DNA of 12,637 bases from an uncultured Oscillospiraceae bacterium (GCA_959596515.1 CAUFXR010000078.1:1-12637), one strand, 5' to 3'. Positions 1-7,970 are shown, counted from the first letter of the stretch. The notes: a model not told the origin generated them from the letters alone. Translations and numbers: made by a program.

Positions 1-908
1 TTTTGTTTGACCGTCTGGAGATGCGGGACCCGGACAGCATTGCCGTCAAGCAGTACCACATTTACAAGCAGGCGGCAGGAAAGACCGCCAAGTCCATCCT
101 GATCAGTGTTGGTGTCCGTCTGGCAGCCTTCAACCTGCCGCAGATCGCCAAGCTGACCAATACCGATGAACTGGATCTTTCCAGCATGGGCGAAAGAAAA
201 GTTGCCCTTTTCTGCTGTATTCCGGATGCGGACACCTCTTTGAATTATCTGGTAGGTATGATCTACAGCCAGCTTTTCCAGACTCTTTATTATATGGCAG
301 ACCGTGTGCATGGCGGTGCCCTCCCGGTTCCGGTCAACTGTATCATGGATGAGTTTCCAAACGTATCCCTGCCAAATGAGTTTGAGAAGATCCTGGCAAC
401 CTGCCGTTCCCGTTCCATTTACTGCAGCATCATCATCCAGAACATGAGCCAGCTAAAGGCTCTGTTCAAGGACTCCTGGGAAAGTCTGGTGGGCAACTGC
501 GATGAGTTTTTGTACCTGGGCGGCAATGAAAAAGAGACACACAAATATGTATCAGAATTACTGGGGAAAGAAACCATAGACACCAACACCTACGGGCAGA
601 CCAAAGGAAAATCCGGCAGCTACTCCACCAACTTCCAGCAGAGCGGAAGGGAGCTGTTACAGCCGGATGAAGTCCGTATGCTGGATAACCAGAATGCACT
701 TCTGTTTATCCGCGGGGAACGGCCCATACTGGATGCCAAGTATGACCTGATGAAGCATCCCAACATCCGGTATACCGAAGACGGCGGTGCCGGCCCGTTC
801 AACTATGCGAAAGCACCGCTGGCACATGACGATTTTACCTTTGACGAAACAAGATATAACGACTACGAACTGCTTCTGGATGAGGACATCATCGGGGAGC
901 TTTTTTGA
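1..908 (+). CDS. VirD4/TraG-type conjugative coupling ATPase, C-terminal part (5' end outside window)
   Basis: This is the 3' part of a type IV secretion coupling protein, the membrane-anchored ATPase that brings the relaxase-DNA complex to the mating channel. The reading frame is open from position 3 to the TGA at 906-908, about 301 residues. The first codon shown is TTG inside the gene, so the N-terminal membrane anchor and Walker A lie upstream of the window. Seen: a hydrophobic strand ending in Asp-Glu (VNCIMDEF, about residues 111-118), which is the Walker B motif with its catalytic Glu; a following IIIQN segment (143-147) in the place of the conserved Gln sensor; and a strongly acidic tail (last 25 residues, many Asp/Glu) of the kind that contacts relaxosome partners. 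The next six genes follow the order of Tn1549/CTn-type conjugation modules, which supports the call. The family is clear; only the truncation is a limit. Confidence 0.93.
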   Translation, partial: LFDRLEMRDPDSIAVKQYHIYKQAAGKTAKSILISVGVRLAAFNLPQIAKLTNTDELDLSSMGERKVALFCCIPDADTSLNYLVGMIYSQLFQTLYYMADRVHGGALPVPVNCIMDEFPNVSLPNEFEKILATCRSRSIYCSIIIQNMSQLKALFKDSWESLVGNCDEFLYLGGNEKETHKYVSELLGKETIDTNTYGQTKGKSGSYSTNFQQSGRELLQPDEVRMLDNQNALLFIRGERPILDAKYDLMKHPNIRYTEDGGAGPFNYAKAPLAHDDFTFDETRYNDYELLLDEDIIGELF

Positions 909-922
909 TTGGAGGAATGCCG

Positions 923-1282
923 ATGAATTTACTGAAAAATAAGAAACACACAGAAACAAAAAAAGAGACCACACCGCTGAAGATGAAGAGAGGGCAGAAG
1001 AAACTGTTTGCCCTGTATGCGGTGATGGTGCTGACTTTCTGCATTGGGGCAACTTGCGTTTACGCTGCAGGCGATCCGCTGGCAGTCGTCAATAACCTGT
1101 CCACGTTTATCTTTTCCCTGATCCGTGCCATTGGCCTGATCCTGCTTGGATTTGGTATCGTGCAGGTCGGCCTGTCCCTAAAGAGCCACGATCCGAGCCA
1201 GAGGGCAAACGGATTCCTGACACTGGCAGGCGGTATCATCATTACCTTTGCAAAAGAGATCCTGGATCTGATCATGGGTTAG
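923..1282 (+). CDS. Small two-helix membrane protein, Maff2 family / VirB2 pilin-like
   Basis: A 119-residue membrane protein. A positively charged N-terminus (residues 1-27, many Lys) is followed by a hydrophobic segment (28-46) ending in VYAAG, which reads as a signal peptide. Two more hydrophobic stretches follow (about 60-83 and 98-116), separated by a short polar loop (KSHDPSQRANG). A signal peptide plus two helices and a polar loop is the architecture of VirB2/TrbC pilins. The loop and second helix also resemble the Maff2 family (PF12750) found at this place in clostridial ICEs. Start choice: the frame is open to a TTG at 905, but GGAGG at 911-915 lies 7 nt before ATG 923, so 923 is preferred over 905 and over ATG 917. 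It follows virD4 closely. A role as channel or pilus subunit is inferred from architecture and position. Confidence 0.8.
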   Translation: MNLLKNKKHTETKKETTPLKMKRGQKKLFALYAVMVLTFCIGATCVYAAGDPLAVVNNLSTFIFSLIRAIGLILLGFGIVQVGLSLKSHDPSQRANGFLTLAGGIIITFAKEILDLIMG

Positions 1283-1297
1283 GATCAGAGACCAGAA

Positions 1298-1325
1298 GGG
1301 GAGCCATGCGAAATGCGGGTTCCCC
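1298..1325 (+). promoter_or_regulatory. Stem-loop between the VirB2-like and VirB6-like genes
   Basis: GGGGAGCC (1298-1305) can pair with GGTTCCCC (1318-1325): seven Watson-Crick pairs and one G-U, with a 12-nt loop (ATGCGAAATGCG). No T-run follows, so it is not a normal intrinsic terminator. It lies in the 75-nt gap 1283-1357, the widest gap in the conjugation operon. It could stabilise or help process the upstream mRNA. This is inference from structure only. Confidence 0.45.
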
Positions 1326-1357
1326 GCTCACTTTTGCAGGATGGGAGGTGAAACTGT

Positions 1358-2197
1358 TTGAGTGATAACTGGATCGTACAGAATCTGAATTCTGCCTTGC
1401 AGACCTGGAGTGACAAGCTGGCCGAGATCTGGACACTGCTGACGCAAAGCCCGGAGAATTTCAAGGGCGGTGCGATCTGGAGCGTGATGACGAACATCAA
1501 CGGAGGGCTCCGAGCCATCGGGTACGGCCTGCTGGTCTTATTTTTTGCGGCAGGGCTGGTGAAAACCTGTGGGAGCTTCACGGATATGAAGAAGCCGGAA
1601 CACGTAGTGAAAGCCTTTATCCGTTTTGCACTGGCACAGGGAGCCGTCATGTCCGGCATGGAGCTTCTGACGGCAATTTTTTCCATTGTGCAGGGAATCG
1701 TGGCAAATATTATGTCCCATTCCGGGATGGCAGGTGGAACGGTGACGGAACTGCCCTCAGAGATTGTGGACAAGATCGAAGCAGTCGGGATGCTGGAATC
1801 CATCCCTTTGTGGATCGTAACCCTGTTAGGCAGCTTGTTAATTACCGTGCTTTCCTTTGTGATGATCCTGACTGTATATGGAAGAATGTTCAAGCTGTAT
1901 ATGTACACAGCCATCGCACCGATCCCGCTGGCAACCTTTGCCGGGGAACCAACCCAGTCTGTAGGGAAGAACTTTATCCGTTCCTACGCCGGGGTATGTC
2001 TGGAAGGTGCCATCATCGCACTGGCCTGCATCATCTTTTCGGTGTTTGCGGCGAGTCCGCCGGCCGTCGGGGATACCAGTCTGTCTGCTGTGACGATTGT
2101 CTGGAACTACATCGGGGAGCTGGTCTTTAACTTACTGGTACTGGTCGGGGCAGTGAAGGCATCTGACCGGATCGTAAAAGAAATCATGGGATTATAG
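1358..2197 (+). CDS. VirB6/TrbL-like conjugal transfer membrane protein (CD1112-type)
   Basis: A 279-residue polytopic membrane protein. Hydrophobic segments fall at about residues 51-70, 86-118, 148-174, 181-196, 206-231 and 246-267, with an early amphipathic region (1-48). The Pro-rich hydrophobic motif AIAPIPLATF (185-194), followed by a polar stretch and another long helix pair, is typical of VirB6/TrbL-type channel proteins of clostridial ICEs. VirB6 homologues form part of the inner-membrane translocation pore. The start is TTG 1358: an in-frame TGA at 1349-1351 closes the frame upstream, the first in-frame ATG is 43 codons later, and GGGAGG (1343-1348) lies 9 nt before the TTG. Position between the VirB2-like gene and PrgI/VirB4 agrees with the assignment. 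Confidence 0.87.
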   Translation: MSDNWIVQNLNSALQTWSDKLAEIWTLLTQSPENFKGGAIWSVMTNINGGLRAIGYGLLVLFFAAGLVKTCGSFTDMKKPEHVVKAFIRFALAQGAVMSGMELLTAIFSIVQGIVANIMSHSGMAGGTVTELPSEIVDKIEAVGMLESIPLWIVTLLGSLLITVLSFVMILTVYGRMFKLYMYTAIAPIPLATFAGEPTQSVGKNFIRSYAGVCLEGAIIALACIIFSVFAASPPAVGDTSLSAVTIVWNYIGELVFNLLVLVGAVKASDRIVKEIMGL

Positions 2198-2210
2198 GAG
2201 GCAGAAAGGA

Positions 2211-2642
2211 ATGGAAGAACCAAAGAAATTAATTTATGACAGTGGAGAGCAACCAGAGGAAGTATTCTTACGGGTCAGCGGCTACTTGGACAGAGACCGC
2301 CTGTATGTCGGGATTTACCAGATAGAATATGGCTACCCGGAACTTTTTTCCGACCTTACGGTGAACCTGCACCATGCTCCGCTGAACGGTGTGAACGAAG
2401 CCTATATCGACCACAATTTCAGCAAAGAGCATCTGCGTTTTATTCGGAAATACAAGCTGGGCAGGGTACTTCCGGAGACCGCAGTTTCCGGTTACTGCAC
2501 CTTTCAGAAGGTCGCCTTTGACCTGAAGAAACTGGCAGAATATGATCCGCAGGGAACCAGAGAATTTATGGAAAGCCACGGCATCCAGATTGCGGATGCA
2601 CCAAAGCAGAAACCAAAGAACAAATCACAGAGAGAAAGGTAG
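2211..2642 (+). CDS. Small soluble conjugation-module protein, DUF4313-like
   Basis: A 143-residue protein without signal peptide or membrane segment. The central part runs from a YVGIYQIEYG strand through FSDLTVNL, then EAYIDHNFS, KYKLGRVLP and SGYCTFQKVAFDL. This pattern (a strand-rich module with a conserved Asp/His-Asn turn and a late SGYC motif) recalls the DUF4313 family of small ICE proteins. That name is given from memory of the family and has not been searched. The last 20 residues are very rich in Lys, Arg and Gln. The start ATG 2211 has AGGAGG at 2196-2201, overlapping the stop of the previous gene. Its location between the VirB6-like gene and prgI implies a role in transfer, but none is known. 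Confidence 0.6.
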   Translation: MEEPKKLIYDSGEQPEEVFLRVSGYLDRDRLYVGIYQIEYGYPELFSDLTVNLHHAPLNGVNEAYIDHNFSKEHLRFIRKYKLGRVLPETAVSGYCTFQKVAFDLKKLAEYDPQGTREFMESHGIQIADAPKQKPKNKSQRER

Positions 2643-2650
2643 AAAACAAC

Positions 2651-3085
2651 ATGGAAGTGAAAATGAATAAAGAAATCCGAGACTATCAGGAGTCAATGTT
2701 CTGGGGCTTAAGTTTCCGGCAGTGCTTATTTTCGGTACTGGCGATCCTGGCAGCCCTTGGGATCTATTTCCTCACCCGGAAATATGCCGGGGAACAGGTA
2801 ACCGGATGGCTGTGTGTGCTTGGGGCGGCTCCCTTTGCAGCCTGCGGTTTTTTCCGTTACCACGGCATGACGGCAGAACAGTTCGCATGGACAGTCATCA
2901 AATCCGAACTGCTGTACCCGAAACGGCTGGTATTCAAATCGGAGAACCTGTACTTTTCCTGCATGGAAGAGAGCCTGCGGCTGGGTGAAAAAATGATGGG
3001 AAACGGAGCGGAGCTTCTGGAGAAGAAGCGGACGAAACAGAAGAAACCAAAGAAGCCAAGAGGAAGGGGTGATGCCTTTGATTAA
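2651..3085 (+). CDS. PrgI family conjugation membrane protein
   Basis: A 144-residue protein with a short polar N-terminus containing NKEIRDYQESMFWGLSFRQ, two hydrophobic helices (about 20-42 and 50-68), the motif YHGMTAEQF (70-78), and KSELLYPKRLVF (84-95). These are the marks of the PrgI family, the small VirB3-like partner encoded directly before VirB4 in Gram-positive type IV secretion systems. The C-terminal 30 residues are extremely basic (KKRTKQKKPKKPRGR). ATG 2651 is used; a second in-frame ATG at 2663 is possible and would remove four residues (MEVK). The gene ends inside the start of virB4 (stop 3083-3085), so translation of the two is probably coupled. Confidence 0.88.
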   Translation: MEVKMNKEIRDYQESMFWGLSFRQCLFSVLAILAALGIYFLTRKYAGEQVTGWLCVLGAAPFAACGFFRYHGMTAEQFAWTVIKSELLYPKRLVFKSENLYFSCMEESLRLGEKMMGNGAELLEKKRTKQKKPKKPRGRGDAFD

Positions 3086-5408
3086 AACCCTGAGTCAGAC
3101 ACTGAAACAGGACAAAGAAAAATTTAAAGTACCGAGGTCTGTCCAGCAGGCAATCCCCATCCGCAAGATCTGGCCGGATGGGATTTTTCAGGTAGAGAGT
3201 AAATTTTCCCGGACATTCCGGTTTACGGATATCAATTATTCCATTGCCAGTAAAGCGGACAAGACAGAAATGTTCCTGGATTATTCCGAACTTTTAAATG
3301 CACTGGATTCCGGCTGTACTGCGAAGATTACCCTGAACAACCGTAAGATCAACAAAGAAGAGTTTGAACAGTCCCTGCTGATCCCAATGAAAGGGGACGG
3401 GCTCGATGAATACCGGAAGGAGTACAACGACATGCTCTTGTCCAAGATCTCCGGTACTAACAACAGCATCTACCAGGAACGCTACCTGACCGTCAGTGTC
3501 CACAAGAAGAACATCGATGAAGCCAGGACCTATTTCGCCCGTGTGGGAACGGATATCATCACCCATCTGGCCAAGCTGTCCTCCATCGGGGAAGAGCTGG
3601 ATGCAGAGCAGAGGCTCCAGATCTTCCGGGACTTTTTCAAGGCAGATGTTCTGCAGAGTTTTCCATTTGACATGAAAGCCTTTGCGAAAAAAGGGCACAG
3701 CTTCAAAGACTGGATCTGCCCGGACACGATGGAATTCCACAACGATCATTTTAAACTGGGTGAGCAGTACGGAAGAGTCCTTTTCATGGAAGATTACGCC
3801 AGCTATGTGAAAGATGAGATGATCTCCGAACTGTGCAGCCTTGGCAGGAACCTGATGCTGTCCATTGATATCATCCCCGTACCGACAGACGAAGCGGTGC
3901 GTGAGATCCAGAATCGACTGCTGGGCGTGGAGACCAATGTGACCAACTGGCAGAGACGCCAGAATGCCAACAATAACTTTTCTGCCGTAGTTCCCTATGA
4001 CATGGAGCTGCAGAGAAAAGAGACCAAGGAGATGCTGGACGATCTGACCACCAGGGATCAGAGAATGATGTTCGGTATCCTGACAATGGTACATATGGCA
4101 GACAGCAAGAAACAGCTGGATTCCGATACGGAAACCCTGTATTCCATTGCAAGAAAACATCTCTGCCAGATGGCAACCCTGAAATGGCAACAAGTCGATG
4201 GGCTGAACACCGTCCTGCCGTATGGCCTGCGGAAGATCGATGCGGTGCGTACCCTTACCACAGAGTCCACCGCTGTATTGATTCCATTTCATACGCAGGA
4301 GATCATGCAGCCGGGCGGCATCTACTATGGGCAGAATGCAGTCAGCAAAAATATGCTGGTGGCAGACCGCCGGAAGCTGTTAAATGGAAATTCGTTCCGA
4401 TTGGGAGTCAGCGGTTCCGGAAAGAGCTTCTCGGCAAAAGAAGAGATCGTAGACCTTGCCCTTTCCACGGAAGATGACATCCTCATCCTCGATCCGGAGT
4501 CGGAGTTTGCTTCTCTAGTGGAAGCCTTAAACGGAGAGGTCATCCGGATCTCGGCAACCTCGGATACCCATCTGAATGCACTGGATATGGATTCTGCCTA
4601 TGGCAATGACCGAAATCCTCTGATTGAGAAGTCAGAATTTATCCTTTCCCTGTTTGAGCAGCTCGTAGGAGCCGGAAACCTTTCGGCAAAGGAGAAATCC
4701 ATCCTTGACCGCTGCACCGCAGATGTGTACCGGGATTATATGAGGGGCGGTTACAAAGGGCAGGTGCCGACCTTAAAGGACCTGTACCGACAACTCATGC
4801 TCCAGCCGGAGGAAGAAGCCAGAGGGCTGGCTCTGTCTTCGGAACTGTTTATCAATGGCAGTCTGAACACCTTTGCCCAGGAAACCAATGTCAACACGAA
4901 GAGCCGTATCATCGACTATGACATCCGGGAGCTGGGCGAACAGCTGATGCCCCTTGGCATGCTGGTCACACTGGATTCGATTTTTAACCGTGTGATCCAG
5001 AACTGGAAGAAGGGAAAAACGACATGGATCTTTGCGGATGAGTTTTATCTGCTGTTCCGCTATGAATACAGTGCGGACTTTTTCTACCGCCTGTACAAGC
5101 GTATCCGTAAGTATTCCGGATTTGTAACCGGACTTACCCAGAACGTTGAGGAACTTCTGAAATCCGATACCGCCCGCCTGATGCTGGCGAACAGTGAGTT
5201 CCTGATCCTTTTGAATCAGGCTACCACCGACCGGGATGAGCTGGCGGCACTTCTGAATATTTCAGACAACCAGTTATCCTACATCACCAATGTGGGTGCC
5301 GGCCATGGTCTGATCCGCTGTTCCGGAAATCTGGTGCCGTTTGAAAATTCGTTTCCAAGAAATACAAAACTGTATCGCCTGATGACGACCAAGCCGGGCG
5401 AAGCGTAA
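3072..5408 (+). CDS. VirB4/TraE-type conjugation ATPase
   Basis: A 778-residue cytoplasmic ATPase that energises assembly and operation of the type IV secretion channel. The N-terminal half (about 1-400) is the VirB4 interaction domain, with a conserved KADKTEMFLDYSELL-like segment near residue 60. The C-terminal half is the RecA-like motor. Walker A is GVSGSGKS (about 445-452). Walker B is TWIFADEF, with Asp-Glu at 656-657. Further downstream GLTQN supplies the conserved Gln, followed by the NVGAGHGLI segment. No membrane helix is seen, as is usual where the PrgI partner is separate. The start may be GTG 3069 or ATG 3072. ATG is preferred because the GAGGAAGG purine run (3060-3067) is better spaced to it. 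Both options overlap prgI by 14-17 nt. Length is normal for the family. Confidence 0.95.
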   Translation: MPLIKTLSQTLKQDKEKFKVPRSVQQAIPIRKIWPDGIFQVESKFSRTFRFTDINYSIASKADKTEMFLDYSELLNALDSGCTAKITLNNRKINKEEFEQSLLIPMKGDGLDEYRKEYNDMLLSKISGTNNSIYQERYLTVSVHKKNIDEARTYFARVGTDIITHLAKLSSIGEELDAEQRLQIFRDFFKADVLQSFPFDMKAFAKKGHSFKDWICPDTMEFHNDHFKLGEQYGRVLFMEDYASYVKDEMISELCSLGRNLMLSIDIIPVPTDEAVREIQNRLLGVETNVTNWQRRQNANNNFSAVVPYDMELQRKETKEMLDDLTTRDQRMMFGILTMVHMADSKKQLDSDTETLYSIARKHLCQMATLKWQQVDGLNTVLPYGLRKIDAVRTLTTESTAVLIPFHTQEIMQPGGIYYGQNAVSKNMLVADRRKLLNGNSFRLGVSGSGKSFSAKEEIVDLALSTEDDILILDPESEFASLVEALNGEVIRISATSDTHLNALDMDSAYGNDRNPLIEKSEFILSLFEQLVGAGNLSAKEKSILDRCTADVYRDYMRGGYKGQVPTLKDLYRQLMLQPEEEARGLALSSELFINGSLNTFAQETNVNTKSRIIDYDIRELGEQLMPLGMLVTLDSIFNRVIQNWKKGKTTWIFADEFYLLFRYEYSADFFYRLYKRIRKYSGFVTGLTQNVEELLKSDTARLMLANSEFLILLNQATTDRDELAALLNISDNQLSYITNVGAGHGLIRCSGNLVPFENSFPRNTKLYRLMTTKPGEA

Positions 5409-5439
5409 GAGCGGGACAAGCCGGGACTGGAGGTGTGAG

Positions 5440-7416
5440 ATGAAGGATATCAAAACCAAAGAAGTTACAACAAAACCAAAGACCAAAAATCCTGCCTCCA
5501 GAATCCCCAAGGAGCTGATGCGGACGGCCATACTGGAGAGCAAGGAAAAATCCCAGACCATCGCAAATGCCAGGGACAATGACATGGGAGAACAGTCCCT
5601 ATCCGAATATGCCAGTGGGAAAGTCACATCCGCAGAGGAATGGGCTGCAAGAAAGACAGGCAGAACTGTAACCAGAGCCGGAAAGACAGCTGCACAGACT
5701 TCCTACGAGAAGATCAAACTGAGAGTTACTGGTAAAAAAGAAGCGCAGAAAGAAGCCGCCAGAGGAACAGGGGACACACAGGCTCCCGATCCGGTCAGTC
5801 GGGAAGCACCGAAGCAAAAAAAACGGGAACAGGGGGCATCCCGTGTGAAGGTCAAGGAACGGGAAAACCAGGAAGTCCAGATTCAGAAAGCCAAGCGGCA
5901 AAAGGCGATTTCAGATGCCGTCAAAACGAAAGAACAGAAGATCCGGGCAGCTAGGGAGACACCAAGAATCCAGAATGGACAGGAAATGTCGGAAGGTGGA
6001 TCGCTTTCCATCAAAAGACAAAACCAGAAAAGCAAGGCCGAAGATACCGCAAGGCAGAATGCCATCCGCCAGAAACAGCCGGAAAGCATCCGGATCAAGG
6101 AAAAGCCACGGAAACGGTTGGAGCCGAAGACCATACAGCGGCGTACTATTAAGACCGCCCCTCCATCTGTGAAGATCAGCATCCAGCCAGAGCAGAAGCT
6201 CCGGGTGGCCAGTTCCAACGCCTTGACAGCCCGGATGCAGAAGCAGATGGAACGAAGGGCAGCGAAGCAGGCGGCGAAGAAAGCCGCCTTGCAGACTTCC
6301 GATGGAGTCCGCCGGATACAGAAAACGGCAAGGGCAGGAGAGAATACCTTCAAGGCAGCTAAGGCCGCTGTAGAAGCGGCAGCGAAAACGGTGCAGTCCA
6401 TGATGGCTGCACTGGGAGCCGCCGGAGCGGTCATGGTTCTGCTTCTGGTTATCATGGTCGGGATCATTGGCGGTGCGGCATTCTCTGGAAGCTCAGAGAG
6501 CAACGAAGCACTCAGCCAGGAAGTACTTTCCTATACGGCAACCATCCAGAAATACGCCAACCAGTATGGAATCCCCGAATACGTTTCCGTGATACAGGCA
6601 ATCATGATGCAGGAATCTGGCGGCCGGGGGACCGATCCCATGCAGAGCAGTGAGTGCCCATACAACACCCGGTATTCCAACAGCCCGAATGCCATCCAGG
6701 ATGCGGACTACTCCATACAGGTAGGAATCCAGTATTATGCGGACTGCCTAAGAGAAGCCGGATGCACCAGCCCACAGGACATGGACAAGCTGAAGCTGTC
6801 CCTGCAAGGGTATAACTACGGAAACGGGTACATAACGTGGGCTCTCCGAAACTATGGGGGCTACAGTGCAGAAAACGCTTTGCAGTTTTCCAATGAACAG
6901 GCGGCTTCACATGGCTGGAGTGCCTATGGGGATCCAGAATATGTCCCTCACGTCCTGCGGTATTATTCTAGCGGCGGATTGTTTGCCGGCCTGTTTGGAG
7001 GCAACGGCCAGATTGTATCCGTGGCACTTACCCAGCTTGGAAATGAAGGTGGCCAGAAGTTCTGGTCGTGGTATGGATTTGACAGCCATGTAGCATGGTG
7101 TGCCTGCTTTGCCAGCTGGTGTGGAGATCAGGCAGGATTAATCGAAAACGGTAAGATGCCGAAGTTCTCTCTGTGTGATGACGGAATCGCATGGTTTCAG
7201 AACAAGGGAAAATGGAAGAGCCGAGGATACTCGCCAGCGCCCGGAACCCTAATCTTTTTTGACTGGAACGGAGATGGAACCTCAGACCATGTAGGAATCG
7301 TGGAGAAAACCGAGGGCAGTACCGTATACACCGTAGAGGGAAACTCCAGTGATGCCGTGAACCAGAGAAGCTACGATATCAATAACGGAACGATCATGGG
7401 ATATGGTATACTTTGA
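5440..7416 (+). CDS. VirB1/CwlT-like bifunctional wall hydrolase (lysozyme-like + CHAP) with long basic cytoplasmic tail
   Basis: A 658-residue protein that would cut peptidoglycan so the mating channel can cross the wall. Residues 1-320 are hydrophilic and low-complexity, rich in Lys, Arg, Gln, Ala and Glu. One membrane helix follows (about 322-348, AVMVLLLVIMVGIIGG), giving an N-in, C-out topology. Outside are a lysozyme-like domain (about 360-510) with catalytic Glu in MMQESGG (E392) and GYNYGNGYI, and then a CHAP/NlpC-P60-like amidase (about 524-658) with Cys554 in AWCACF, His617 in DHVGIVE and EGN at 633-635. The two-enzyme layout matches CwlT of Tn916 (Orf14). The ATG has GGAGG (5429-5433) 6 nt upstream. 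The gene lies 31 nt after virB4 and is the last gene of the rightward module here. It ends GYGIL; its extreme C-terminus abuts the A+T-rich cargo and may have been trimmed by an insertion. Confidence 0.92.
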   Translation: MKDIKTKEVTTKPKTKNPASRIPKELMRTAILESKEKSQTIANARDNDMGEQSLSEYASGKVTSAEEWAARKTGRTVTRAGKTAAQTSYEKIKLRVTGKKEAQKEAARGTGDTQAPDPVSREAPKQKKREQGASRVKVKERENQEVQIQKAKRQKAISDAVKTKEQKIRAARETPRIQNGQEMSEGGSLSIKRQNQKSKAEDTARQNAIRQKQPESIRIKEKPRKRLEPKTIQRRTIKTAPPSVKISIQPEQKLRVASSNALTARMQKQMERRAAKQAAKKAALQTSDGVRRIQKTARAGENTFKAAKAAVEAAAKTVQSMMAALGAAGAVMVLLLVIMVGIIGGAAFSGSSESNEALSQEVLSYTATIQKYANQYGIPEYVSVIQAIMMQESGGRGTDPMQSSECPYNTRYSNSPNAIQDADYSIQVGIQYYADCLREAGCTSPQDMDKLKLSLQGYNYGNGYITWALRNYGGYSAENALQFSNEQAASHGWSAYGDPEYVPHVLRYYSSGGLFAGLFGGNGQIVSVALTQLGNEGGQKFWSWYGFDSHVAWCACFASWCGDQAGLIENGKMPKFSLCDDGIAWFQNKGKWKSRGYSPAPGTLIFFDWNGDGTSDHVGIVEKTEGSTVYTVEGNSSDAVNQRSYDINNGTIMGYGIL

Positions 7417-7504
7417 AAATTAAAATAGAATATAAGTTATAACCTATGAAAAGAAATTTGATATGTGTAAGTTGACTTTTTTATTTGATTGAAATTTTAA
7501 TTTT
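7416..7504. repeat. 11-bp A/T inverted repeat at the conjugation/cargo junction
   Basis: AAAATTAAAAT (7416-7426) and ATTTTAATTTT (7494-7504) are exact reverse complements, 67 nt apart. The first arm starts at the last base of the wall hydrolase stop codon, exactly where base composition becomes A+T-rich. It may be a scar, or chance in A/T sequence. No target duplication could be defined. Confidence 0.35.
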
Positions 7505-7510
7505 ATATGA

Positions 7511-7554
7511 AATGAAAAGAACCAGTGAGAGAATCGTTAAATTTCACTCACTGG
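7511..7554 (-). terminator. Probable intrinsic terminator of the leftward XRE gene
   Basis: CCAGTGAG (7522-7529) pairs perfectly with CTCACTGG (7547-7554), and further A/U pairs are possible inside the loop. Read on the minus strand, the hairpin begins one base after the XRE stop codon and is followed by a U-rich run (TTCTTTTCATT, from 7521 down to 7511). On the plus strand the following sequence is not T-rich, so it is a poorer stop for the wall hydrolase transcript. Confidence 0.65.
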
Positions 7555-7555
7555 C

Positions 7556-7912
7556 TCAATTCATTTCAAATATCTCGGACAACTCTGTCAGTTCTTTCAC
7601 CGTTTCCTGGGTGTGATGCAGCAGGGTGTCACGCATTTCTGGCGGACAGCTGGAATAAAGCATTTTCATCTGATTGACACCCTCATCCTCCAGAGAAACA
7701 TCTGGATTTATAAGCGTATCTAAAGAGATGTGCAGGACCTTTGCCAATGCTCTTAAAATCAAATAGGAAGGATTCATTTTCCCTTTTTCGATATTGGCGA
7801 TTTGCTTTACAGAAACATGGCTCAGATCAGAAAGTTCTTGTTGTGTCAGTTCTTTATTCTTTCGGGCTTCCCGCATTTTCTGCCCTAAAGCAGTTAAATC
7901 ATCAATCGGCAT
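7556..7912 (-). CDS. XRE-family helix-turn-helix transcriptional regulator
   Basis: A 118-residue DNA-binding protein. Residues about 9-66 form a Cro/CI-type HTH domain: LGQKMREARKNKELTQQELS, then SVKQIANIEKGKMNPSYLIL with recognition helix about 34-42, closing with LAKVLHISLDTL. After a short acidic linker (71-80) comes a helical tail (81-116) with SSCPPEMRDTLL, a tail type seen in many small clostridial XRE regulators and probably used for dimerisation. The ATG (complement of 7910-7912) has GAGGTGA (complement of 7919-7925) 7 nt upstream. It is transcribed away from the tetR operon, with a 284-bp control region between them. It probably controls itself and perhaps part of the cargo or the ICE, but no target can be proved. 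No inducer domain or protease motif is visible. Confidence 0.88.
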   Translation of the reverse strand: MPIDDLTALGQKMREARKNKELTQQELSDLSHVSVKQIANIEKGKMNPSYLILRALAKVLHISLDTLINPDVSLEDEGVNQMKMLYSSCPPEMRDTLLHHTQETVKELTELSEIFEMN

Positions 7913-7924
7913 AATTGTTCACCT

Positions 7925-7970
7925 CAATAATATTGTATCGTTCCGGTTTATGCAAAGGAATAACCTTATT
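7925..7970. promoter_or_regulatory. Two small palindromes upstream of the XRE gene (possible operators)
   Basis: CAATAATATTG (7925-7935) is a palindrome of 5-bp arms around one base and directly adjoins the XRE ribosome binding site. AATAACCTTATT (7959-7970) has 5-bp arms around CC. Both would lie in the XRE leader and are candidate binding sites for XRE autoregulation. They are short and A/T-rich, so chance is a real alternative. Confidence 0.35.

Noticed and set aside
905..922. TTG 905 as start of the VirB2-like gene
   Set aside because: It would place the GGAGG ribosome binding site inside the coding region; ATG 923 has ideal spacing.
3294..4292. 332-codon open frame on the minus strand inside virB4
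   Set aside because: It lies fully antisense to a clear ATPase gene and its translation has no recognisable domain. It is a by-product of codon bias in the GC-richer module.
5883..6503. 206-codon minus-strand frame opposite the hydrolase tail
   Set aside because: It is the complement of a low-complexity Lys/Ala/Arg coding stretch; the Ala, Cys and Phe-rich product is what such sequence yields by chance.
7472..7501. TTGACT-N18-TTTAAT as an active rightward promoter
   Set aside because: No plus-strand gene follows before 8197, and it points into the XRE terminator and antisense of the XRE gene. It is kept only as a possible relic.
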